From the IMG/VR virus record IMGVR_UViG_3300044640_002948, positions 1 through 35,228 of that record: 35,228 nt of DNA; one strand, 5' to 3'. Under the pieces are notes generated by a model. The model was not told the origin of the DNA. It was given only the letters and a program-made list of their open reading frames with translations, and ran no database searches. Positions 25,434-32,233 of this stretch are shown piece after piece. Source of the DNA: a virus. A program made the translations under genes and the position numbers. Positions within the stretch are counted from its first letter, which is position 1, and every line of letters begins with the position of its first letter.

Positions 25434-26279
25434 TTATAATTTTTTATATATGTTGATATATTCATCAGCTATTGTTTTAGGATTCCAATGCTTTTCCATC
25501 CATAAGCGACTGTTATATCCTTTTTCTAGAATTGAATGTATTCCCGAGTCTATTAATTCTACCAATTTATTTTGTAAATTTGAAATGCTTACATTGATAA
25601 ATGGATTAGTTTGGGAATTTGAAGAATTCAAAAGAATCTTTTCAACTTCAGGACCTATTGAGCATACAGTGGCTATACCCATCCCTAAAGACTCTAACCC
25701 TGATCTGTGATATGAAACGGTTTTAACTTCGTCAATAAAAATATTACAAACTGATTTTCTAACTAGGCATTCTTCTAAAGAGACTCCAGTTATGATATCT
25801 ATATCTATCAAGTTTCCAAATCTACTTTTTATTGAATTAAGTATTGGGATCGTTTCAGAATACCCCTTGTCAGCCCATTTAGAAGCAGGATTCAGAGTAG
25901 ATGGAGAGTATCCTATCTTTATCTTGGAATTTTGATATTTTGGTAGAAAGATTTCATCGTATAGATCTATTGGATTTCTAACAATTTCACAGCCTTTGTA
26001 TTCAGGAAGAGTTGCATGATATTGAGCGATGACTAACTTTTTAATCTTCGCATTTAAGTGAACTCTAAATGGCTCACTGTGATACTGAATTATCTTTTTT
26101 CTGTGATCTATAACGTCTAAATTATGTTGATGTACAATATCTGATTTTTTGTAGTCGTCAGTTTTTGAATACCCGTGACCAAATACAAATGAAGAGTGTT
26201 CAGTATACTTATTGATTATGGTCGATACTGCCTCAGGGGCCCGGGCAATTGGAGTCTGCTTATAATGAGCTATTATCAT
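25434..26279 (-). CDS. GT-B-fold (GT4-like) glycosyltransferase
   Basis: A 281-residue protein. The second half has the GT4-like donor-binding region: SYHRSGLESLGMGIATVCS (about 187-205) with a Gly-rich acceptor loop and downstream Glu. The end has NSRLWMEKHWNPKTIADEY, as in many GT4 proteins. The first half is a shorter acceptor domain (HGYSKTDD...IVHQHN). It is smaller than typical GT4 enzymes (about 370 residues), so the N-terminal domain is reduced. Its start overlaps the bimodular upstream gene by 20 bases. Confidence 0.7.
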   Translation of the reverse strand: MIIAHYKQTPIARAPEAVSTIINKYTEHSSFVFGHGYSKTDDYKKSDIVHQHNLDVIDHRKKIIQYHSEPFRVHLNAKIKKLVIAQYHATLPEYKGCEIVRNPIDLYDEIFLPKYQNSKIKIGYSPSTLNPASKWADKGYSETIPILNSIKSRFGNLIDIDIITGVSLEECLVRKSVCNIFIDEVKTVSYHRSGLESLGMGIATVCSIGPEVEKILLNSSNSQTNPFINVSISNLQNKLVELIDSGIHSILEKGYNSRLWMEKHWNPKTIADEYINIYKKL

Positions 26280-27864
26280 AAAAAGTTATAATATTTTGAT
26301 CTTTATCTATTGAATCTGCATTATTTAGTACAAATACTTTTTCAAGTGCATAATCATGTACCTTTGAAATGGGATAGTTCATTCCTTCTTTTTTTCTAAG
26401 GATACTAGCCTGACCTCCTTCATAAAAATTGAAACCAAACATGTTTATTTTTTTATATCCACCTAATTTTAACAGCAGAATCAGAGTTGCAAATCCGCTA
26501 GTAGCCGGGTTGTTGTCTTTAAAAGCGTTAGGTATTATAGAATGATGATTAAATTTTAAGAGAGTGCCTTGACTGTATTTATTAAGGGTCTTTAATTTGC
26601 TTATCCAGTTCTTGGAATGAATTGATAAAATATATCGGATTGGAACATAGACATCTAGATTCTCAGGCTGTAAATATATAGAAACGTGAACTGTTGTTCG
26701 GCTTCCAGTATGTTCAGGCTGTATGTCGTAAGAATTAAATCTGATTACTACGTCATGTGAATCGATTAATTTACCATTTGAAGATTTTAATAGGTCGCTC
26801 GAATTGGCAATTAAAGCAATAGATTTATCTTTAATAAATGCCCTAAAGAATGACAGATCCATAAATGATAGATCCATTCTATTTTTTGATAATTCGGAAT
26901 CCAGTTTACCATTAATCGTCAGGATGTCTGACTCCGATATGGCTGATTTAAATATATGAGTATTTAAATCAGAGCTGATCTTTTTCTTATTAGAAGGAAC
27001 AGGTTTAATATTAGAAGTCTTTGAGTTAATTTGACTTATTTTAATATTAACCAGTTTACTATTCTTCTTGATGTCGACTAATTTTTGTTGTATCGAATTG
27101 TTTTGCTGAAGCCAATAAGTGTGAATTCTTACATAGTTTTTCTTGTTTTCGTGAGTGTTATAGTATATTGATTTTATAGATTTAGAATATCTAACAAAAT
27201 TAGAATATTTCTGATCTATAAAATTTGAAGATTTACACATGAACGTGTTAGATAGTACCTTGACATTTAAATTATTTTTCCTTACGATGTCATTTATTAA
27301 TTTATTTTCGGAAAGAGGTTCAGAAATGTTTATATTAGATAGATTCTGTACCATTGCTGAATAGTTTTCGTTGATCGCATATCGAGAAGGAACAAACATC
27401 AATTTAGAATTAATGTCCTGAGAATTAGAGCCATCAGAATTTGGAAAGCTATTAGAGTCGGAGGGAGCAGTAAGATGATTGGCATCTAACATATCACTTA
27501 CATCTCCCATAAAAACTGTGTTTCTAGAAAAGTAGATGTTTCCTTCTGATTTTATGTTAAATGCAAGCACACCCAGATAATTCAGGACGCGATCGAGAGG
27601 AATGTTTTTCTTTAAGAGTTTAGAGGCAACGTTTTGCATTATCGGATCGTTGTGATCAATTTCTAAAATCTCTGTCTTTTCGTAGATCGACTTTAGGACA
27701 TCTATATTAGGTTGGCTCAGACCATTATTCTTAATTGTTGCGATTATTAATGTTCCGTCAAACCACAAATTATTAGCAACAAAAGTAGATACTGCAAGAC
27801 GAGTCATCGGAAAGGTTGAATTGCTCGATTCAGTTATTGCGCAAAAATTATCGTATGTCACCAT
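26260..27864 (-). CDS. Bimodular protein: GT-A remnant plus GT29-like sialyltransferase
   Basis: A 534-residue protein with two parts. The N-terminal 130 residues look like a GT8-type GT-A domain (TFVANNLWFDGTLI, LNYLGVLAFNI, then IYFSRNTVFMGDVSDML), but the DxD position reads SRN, so it may not be catalytic. A Ser/Asn-rich low-complexity linker fills 130-340. The C-terminal part (348-534) is sialyltransferase-like. The L-motif is SIALIANSSDLL followed by KSSNGKLIDSHDVVIRFN (348-377), the S-motif NPATSGFATLILLLKLGG with INMFGFNFYEGG (452-484), and H503 with E508 (HDYALE) the VS-like pair. Low GC content. It overlaps NeuA by 17 bases. Confidence 0.8.
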   Translation of the reverse strand: MVTYDNFCAITESSNSTFPMTRLAVSTFVANNLWFDGTLIIATIKNNGLSQPNIDVLKSIYEKTEILEIDHNDPIMQNVASKLLKKNIPLDRVLNYLGVLAFNIKSEGNIYFSRNTVFMGDVSDMLDANHLTAPSDSNSFPNSDGSNSQDINSKLMFVPSRYAINENYSAMVQNLSNINISEPLSENKLINDIVRKNNLNVKVLSNTFMCKSSNFIDQKYSNFVRYSKSIKSIYYNTHENKKNYVRIHTYWLQQNNSIQQKLVDIKKNSKLVNIKISQINSKTSNIKPVPSNKKKISSDLNTHIFKSAISESDILTINGKLDSELSKNRMDLSFMDLSFFRAFIKDKSIALIANSSDLLKSSNGKLIDSHDVVIRFNSYDIQPEHTGSRTTVHVSIYLQPENLDVYVPIRYILSIHSKNWISKLKTLNKYSQGTLLKFNHHSIIPNAFKDNNPATSGFATLILLLKLGGYKKINMFGFNFYEGGQASILRKKEGMNYPISKVHDYALEKVFVLNNADSIDKDQNIITFYDNSSL

Positions 27865-28480
27865 TTAATTTATCAAGATCTTTTTGAGTGTCAACATCAA
27901 TAGTATCTGGACTTATATCAAGGTAATAAGTATCCCTATAGTAAAGATTCTGATTAAGTTTATTTATCGATTTGGATTTAAATATGCATATAAAATGACT
28001 CAATTCGAAGCATGCTGGATAATCCTGTCTGCGATATAAATCATGATAGAACAATTGAGATCCTCGGTTTCCTTCCTCCTCTTTTAAAATTAGGAATGGA
28101 GTAATCTCTATTTTCTTCTTACATAAGAGTGATTTTAATTTCTTCTTCTTATAGATTTCTATCGCCGATTCGATTTGATCCCAGGTTCTTTCAGGGTAGG
28201 TTAAGTATAGGACTACCAAGTCGTCATCAATTCCCTGGTTCTGTATAAAGAAGTCCATTAAGGACCAAGTTGAAGCAGTGTCTCCTGAAATTTCTGCGTG
28301 TCGATGCCAAATGTTAAATCCTCTTTCTTGGGCCAATTGCTTTACTACTGAGTCATCAGTTAAGACCCAAACCTGATCCTTCAAGGAAGAAGGTATGGTG
28401 TCAGCGGTAGAATTAAATAACAGTCTATTTTTATGAGGAAGACCTTTGGATCCGGCCCTGGCAGGTATTATGATTTTCAT
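27848..28480 (-). CDS. neuA: NeuA-family CMP-nonulosonate cytidylyltransferase
   Basis: A 210-residue CMP-sugar synthetase. The start IIPARAGSKGLPHKNRLL is the signature of NeuA/PseF/PtmB enzymes that bind CTP. LTDDSVVKQLAQERGF follows at about 40-55, with ISGDTASTWSLM, LYLTYPERTWDQIESAIE, and finally YYLDISPDTIDVDTQKDLDK. It makes the CMP sugar used by the sialyltransferase-like neighbours. Which nonulosonic acid is used (sialic, legionaminic, pseudaminic) cannot be said. It overlaps the upstream gene by four bases (ATGA). A sampled 60 bases gave 42% GC, higher than the central operon genes. Confidence 0.88.
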   Translation of the reverse strand: MKIIIPARAGSKGLPHKNRLLFNSTADTIPSSLKDQVWVLTDDSVVKQLAQERGFNIWHRHAEISGDTASTWSLMDFFIQNQGIDDDLVVLYLTYPERTWDQIESAIEIYKKKKLKSLLCKKKIEITPFLILKEEEGNRGSQLFYHDLYRRQDYPACFELSHFICIFKSKSINKLNQNLYYRDTYYLDISPDTIDVDTQKDLDKLNGDIR

Positions 28481-29091
28481 AATTCTTTAAAGTTTTCTAC
28501 GGTTATTTTTGGAACGGATTCTATTTTGCTATCCTGACTGAGATTATAGAAATCACACCCGTTATTATATAGCTCTTCTTTTAGAATCTCATATCCTCGA
28601 TTTATGTCTCTAGTATAATTCATCCGGTCAAGGGAGTGAGGGCCGTCTTTAGGGGCATAAAAATGACCATGAGTGAAGTCTACTCCGATCATGCCTATTT
28701 TTCTAGCTCCTAGCTTATAGGCAATATTGATTGCAACATAGGGTGAATTTAAAAAATGATCCACTTTATTAGGATCGTTTAAAAAATAGGTTCCCTTTCT
28801 TCCCAGGTCAAAGTGAACCATTCTAGGATGTCTCCATCCCTGTGAACAGGTAAACATATAACGACTCTCGGACTCGTTAATCATCTTTTTTCTAGCATCA
28901 TTAAATCTAATAGAAGCGTCAGTCACTACTAAATAAGTAGGGGTAAAAAGTTTAGGGACGTCGTTGACCCCTATTGTGATGAAATCTTGATGATGATCCT
29001 TAAATTCTAAAAGGGAGATTCCACAACCACATACAACTATTTTTTGATTTAGATGAATATCTTTAAACTCGGATAATCTCTTAACTAACAA
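28477..29091 (-). CDS. Sialyltransferase-like Rossmann protein, first gene of the glycan operon
   Basis: A 204-residue protein. It has IVVCGCGISLLEFKD followed by FITIGVNDVPKLF, a GCG-x-SL...VND pattern like bacterial sialyltransferase/MptE (DUF115) proteins. A later SPYVAINIAYKLGARKIGMIG with GVDFTHGHFY is S-motif-like, as in CstI and relatives. The last residues form a polar tail. The start is TTG, with no better Met near. The 70-base divergent gap with the DnaJ-like gene should hold the operon promoter. Enzyme role is inferred from the operon. Confidence 0.6.
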   Translation of the reverse strand: MLVKRLSEFKDIHLNQKIVVCGCGISLLEFKDHHQDFITIGVNDVPKLFTPTYLVVTDASIRFNDARKKMINESESRYMFTCSQGWRHPRMVHFDLGRKGTYFLNDPNKVDHFLNSPYVAINIAYKLGARKIGMIGVDFTHGHFYAPKDGPHSLDRMNYTRDINRGYEILKEELYNNGCDFYNLSQDSKIESVPKITVENFKEL

Positions 29092-29161
29092 AACAATTCT
29101 GATTTTTTTAAAACCTTAAGTTGATTATCTTATACAATATAAAAAAATAAGGTTTAATTAG
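29092..29161. promoter_or_regulatory. Divergent promoter region between glycan and head operons
   Basis: Seventy AT-rich bases separate the TTG start on the minus strand from the ATG of the DnaJ-like gene on the plus strand. TATACAATATAAAA at 29131-29144 is the best -10-like candidate for the plus strand. No clear -35 at the normal distance was found. Both transcripts must begin here unless they are read through from elsewhere. Confidence 0.35.
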
Positions 29162-30169
29162 ATGACCGATTATTATAAAATTTTAGAAGTAAACGAAAAG
29201 TCTACCGATGCCGAGATCAAAAAATCCTATCGAAAACTAGCTCTTCAGTATCACCCAGACAAAAATGGGTCAGCCGGAGCTGAGGACCGATTTAAACAGA
29301 TAGCTGATGCCTATTCTATTCTAGGAGATGCCGAAAAAAGAAGGGAATATGATGCTAAGAGATCGATGGGATCGCATGCAGGTGGAAATCCATTTAAAAA
29401 TCATAGACCAAGAGGAGGAAATCGAGGAGGAAATTGGAATTTCGAATCCAGCTTTGACGAATGGTCCAAGTCTCAATTTAAGTCAGGAGGATTCGGCAGT
29501 CAGAATTTTTCAGAAAGATCGAAAGGTGCAGCTAAACCTGCCACTGACCATCTGGACATTAATCAAAAACTGGAGATACCTTTAACCCGAATAATAGATG
29601 CGGAACCAATTGAAATCTCCTATGTTAGATATGTAATAGACGGAGAATTTAAAAAATCTGAAGAAGAAAAAACCTTGATGCTCCATCTAGATCTTAGAAA
29701 AAAGCTGGCTAATTTAAAATTAGAAGGGGATTTGGGAATTATTAAAATCAAACTGGATCACTTGGGAAATGAAGATTCAATTGGTAGAAAAAATATATGG
29801 GGAGAGGATGAATCCGTCTTAATGATTGGAAATTTAAACATTGAAATCTCAGTTCAAATTCCAGAAGGAATAAAGCTGGAGGAGAACAATATCGTTCAAA
29901 TAATAGACGTTCCTCTATATAAAGCCATATTTAAGGGAGAAAAAGTAAGAATCACAACTATTTTTAACAAATCATATGATGCTGAAATAGGTTCACCTAA
30001 GAGTCTAAACAATTTAAAATTTAATATAAAAGATCAGGGAATACTGGGAAAGGACGGAAAAATAGGCAATTATACTATTAAATTTAATATAGTTGCGCCA
30101 GATTTTTCAGAATTAGAGCCTGAAAAATTAGAAGAATTAAAAGCTATTTTAAAGAAATATAACGAATAA
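29162..30169 (+). CDS. dnaJ: DnaJ/CbpA-like co-chaperone
   Basis: A 335-residue J-domain protein. The J-domain (residues 3-70) has YYKILEV, the HPD motif in LQYHPDKNG, and FKQIADAYSILGD. A Gly/Arg/Asn-rich linker (about 75-120) follows. Then come two beta-rich C-terminal substrate domains (about 135-335). The Cys-rich zinc domain of true DnaJ is absent, so it is of the CbpA (class B) type. J-proteins stimulate Hsp70 ATPase. Its place directly before the protease, scaffold and capsid genes suggests it recruits host DnaK for head protein folding, which is inference. Confidence 0.9.
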   Translation: MTDYYKILEVNEKSTDAEIKKSYRKLALQYHPDKNGSAGAEDRFKQIADAYSILGDAEKRREYDAKRSMGSHAGGNPFKNHRPRGGNRGGNWNFESSFDEWSKSQFKSGGFGSQNFSERSKGAAKPATDHLDINQKLEIPLTRIIDAEPIEISYVRYVIDGEFKKSEEEKTLMLHLDLRKKLANLKLEGDLGIIKIKLDHLGNEDSIGRKNIWGEDESVLMIGNLNIEISVQIPEGIKLEENNIVQIIDVPLYKAIFKGEKVRITTIFNKSYDAEIGSPKSLNNLKFNIKDQGILGKDGKIGNYTIKFNIVAPDFSELEPEKLEELKAILKKYNE

Positions 30170-30196
30170 TTTTTAATTTTTTTCAAGAGTCTAATA

Positions 30197-30209
30197 TAAA
30201 TAATAAAAA
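30197..30209 (+). promoter_or_regulatory. Late-promoter-like element TAAATAATAAAAA with TATAAATA core
   Basis: The copy here is preceded by TA, giving TATAAATA exactly, the T4 late-promoter consensus. It ends 11 bases before the TTG start of the protease-scaffold gene. Confidence 0.6.
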
Positions 30210-30220
30210 ATTTAAGACTC

Positions 30221-32209
30221 TTGAGTAATTCATTTAATGCTTCTAACAGTTTAAACAGCGATTGGGTATTGATCGTTGAAAACATTGGTGAAGATTTACA
30301 AGTAAGGAGTACTGAATCTAATAATATTATATTAGAAGGAGTATGTGCGGTTTTCGGATCTAAGAATAACAACAACCGAGTTTACGAAAAGGACGAATAT
30401 CTTCCACATTTAAATTATCTTAAGGATAAAATTTCTAAAAAACAATTGGTTGGAGATCTAGATCATCCTCCTCATTTTGATGTTACTTTAAAGAGTGCAT
30501 CTCATATCATTACAGGATTAGATTATGATGGTGGAAATAAAGTAAACATCAAATTAAGAATTTTAGAGGATACTCCAAATGGAAAAATTGCTAAGGCCTT
30601 AATTAATGGTGGTGTAAATCTTTCTATCTCATCAAGAGCTGCTGGTCAGGTTTTAAATGAAGGTAAAGTAAAACTTCATAGAATTTTCACTTATGACCTG
30701 GTTGGAGAGCCTGGATTTACTGAAGCAATGTTAAAGAGAACAGTTAACGAATCTTTGAAAACTGATTTTCAAATGTTAACTGAAAGCTTTGACCATCTTA
30801 AATCTGAATCATTTGTTAGCAAGAATCACTTGACTGACATTTCAGAAAGTTTAGATTATGCAAATAATTTTAAAATTTACAAAATAAATAACTCTATAGA
30901 ATCAGTATTTGAGAATTCTATACAACCTCAAAAAAATAAAAATATAATGGCAGAGAAATTTGTAACAGCAGATTCAATGAACAAGTATTCGAATCTTGTA
31001 AGAGAACAAATTAACAGTATTAAAAGCGAATTGAAGCAACAAAGAAATCTGTTTGAATCTTCAAATTCAGGAATTGATGCTGTTTCAGATAGCGATGTTA
31101 ACATGTCTAAATTAATGGGATTTGTTAATTATCTTGCTGAAAACTTAGAAGGTGTAGTTAACTATGCTGACTATCTTTCTAAAATGGTTAATAAATCAGT
31201 TGCATACACTGAGCACGTAGCTAAAACTACTAACAATGCAATCGAGTACACTAACTATTTAGGAGAAAAGTTAAACACTAGCATCGGTCACCAAGACTAT
31301 ATCGCTGAAAAAGTAAATCAGACTATTAATTACGCTGAATACATCAAAGAGAACTTGAATAATTCTATTAATTATCAAAACTATTTAGCTGAGCAAGTAG
31401 ATCAAGGATTACAATATACTGAATATGTAGCAGAAGGAGCTAACAGAGGAATTGAATTCGCTGAATATCTTTCTGAGAACATCAATATCAACCGCGATTA
31501 TATGCAATATGTTGCTGAAAGAGCAAATAATGGAATTGGATATACTGAATATATTGCAGAGCAATTAAACACTGGAAATATTGTACCAGATAAGAGAAAT
31601 CTTTTAGGTTCAGTAGGTCGAGTTAACGAATCTGCAATTGATTCTCTAGTTAACGGTGTAGATAACATCATCGCTGAAGTTAAATCTACTTCTTCTAAAT
31701 CAGTTTTAGAGAACAAATATCCTTTCTTAAAGGTTATGAGCGAATCTAATAAAAAGAGATTCTACAAATTAGATACTAAAACCAAGCAAGCAATTGTTGA
31801 AACTTTAGGAGCAGCGGTTTGGTTTAATGAGAACGATGTTTTAGGAATCATTGAATCAGTTATGAACGAAAGCGCTAAGCATATTCCTACTCATATCAGA
31901 TTTATGCCACATGAGTACAAACCTTTGTGGAATAAAATGAATGAGTCTGAAAAGAATCGAATTCACGCTAAAGCTCAGTTGTACAGTATTAATACTTCAT
32001 ACCAAGCAAAAGCTTTTTGGGATGAGCAAGATTTGAGAGGAATCAACGAAAGAATTGAAATAGAAAAACAAAATAGAAAACTTAGTAAGCTTAACGAAAG
32101 CCAAAGTACAGAAGGTATGATCCCAGTAGAAAGGGTAGTTGAGCAACAAAGAGGTTATACCTCGAATTATTTAGATAACTTAATGCGAGGAGCAGATTAT
32201 CGAAAATAA
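30221..32209 (+). CDS. 21: Prohead protease (gp21-like) fused to scaffold
   Basis: A 662-residue polyprotein. Residues about 30-180 form a T4-type prohead protease: ILEGVCAVFG, a GDLDHPPHFD segment with presumed catalytic His82, SISSRA with Ser137/138, and DLVGEPGF. It cleaves scaffold and capsid proteins after (L/I)-x-E during head maturation. From residue 243 on the sequence is the scaffold: a helical start, eleven 14-residue repeats (298-451) and a long charged helical tail with possible cleavage sites (LNESQ, LTESF, ISESL). T4 uses separate genes 21 and 22. The start is TTG; the first possible in-frame codon after an upstream stop. A likely internal start is listed separately. Confidence 0.85.
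   Translation: MSNSFNASNSLNSDWVLIVENIGEDLQVRSTESNNIILEGVCAVFGSKNNNNRVYEKDEYLPHLNYLKDKISKKQLVGDLDHPPHFDVTLKSASHIITGLDYDGGNKVNIKLRILEDTPNGKIAKALINGGVNLSISSRAAGQVLNEGKVKLHRIFTYDLVGEPGFTEAMLKRTVNESLKTDFQMLTESFDHLKSESFVSKNHLTDISESLDYANNFKIYKINNSIESVFENSIQPQKNKNIMAEKFVTADSMNKYSNLVREQINSIKSELKQQRNLFESSNSGIDAVSDSDVNMSKLMGFVNYLAENLEGVVNYADYLSKMVNKSVAYTEHVAKTTNNAIEYTNYLGEKLNTSIGHQDYIAEKVNQTINYAEYIKENLNNSINYQNYLAEQVDQGLQYTEYVAEGANRGIEFAEYLSENININRDYMQYVAERANNGIGYTEYIAEQLNTGNIVPDKRNLLGSVGRVNESAIDSLVNGVDNIIAEVKSTSSKSVLENKYPFLKVMSESNKKRFYKLDTKTKQAIVETLGAAVWFNENDVLGIIESVMNESAKHIPTHIRFMPHEYKPLWNKMNESEKNRIHAKAQLYSINTSYQAKAFWDEQDLRGINERIEIEKQNRKLSKLNESQSTEGMIPVERVVEQQRGYTSNYLDNLMRGADYRK
30947..32209 (+). CDS. 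Nested scaffold protein from internal start (gp22-like)
   Basis: Met243 of the fused gene (MAEKFVTADSMNK) begins in ATGGCA, the start used by many genes here (MAGIND, MAGEQN, MARTKI, MATLVS). Its leader (AAAATAAAAATATA just upstream) is the same A-rich kind as at true starts, for example before 1077. Translation from here would give a 420-residue scaffold without the protease domain. That is the arrangement known for the lambda C/Nu3 protease-scaffold pair. It supplies many scaffold copies per protease copy. Evidence is sequence context only. Confidence 0.5.
   Translation: MAEKFVTADSMNKYSNLVREQINSIKSELKQQRNLFESSNSGIDAVSDSDVNMSKLMGFVNYLAENLEGVVNYADYLSKMVNKSVAYTEHVAKTTNNAIEYTNYLGEKLNTSIGHQDYIAEKVNQTINYAEYIKENLNNSINYQNYLAEQVDQGLQYTEYVAEGANRGIEFAEYLSENININRDYMQYVAERANNGIGYTEYIAEQLNTGNIVPDKRNLLGSVGRVNESAIDSLVNGVDNIIAEVKSTSSKSVLENKYPFLKVMSESNKKRFYKLDTKTKQAIVETLGAAVWFNENDVLGIIESVMNESAKHIPTHIRFMPHEYKPLWNKMNESEKNRIHAKAQLYSINTSYQAKAFWDEQDLRGINERIEIEKQNRKLSKLNESQSTEGMIPVERVVEQQRGYTSNYLDNLMRGADYRK
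31112..31573 (+). repeat. Eleven 42-base coding repeats in the scaffold
   Basis: Eleven successive 14-residue units, two heptads each, consensus (G/S)-I-x-Y-x-x-Y-(L/I/V)-A-E-x-x-N-x, for example TINYAEYIKENLNN. Tyr at position 4 and Tyr/aliphatic at 7-8 recur. This fits a long coiled coil or helical rod. DNA identity between units is only moderate, so the repeats are old. Confidence 0.9.
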
Positions 32210-32233
32210 AAATTAAAAAAACAAGCTTAAAAA

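Noticed and set aside
20761-29091. Contig chimera between a phage and a bacterial glycan locus
   Set aside because: Stop-codon overlap with the spike-module gene at 20761-20764 and the short divergent gap to the DnaJ-like gene look like natural, compact phage junctions, and the T4-like genes on both sides share start style.
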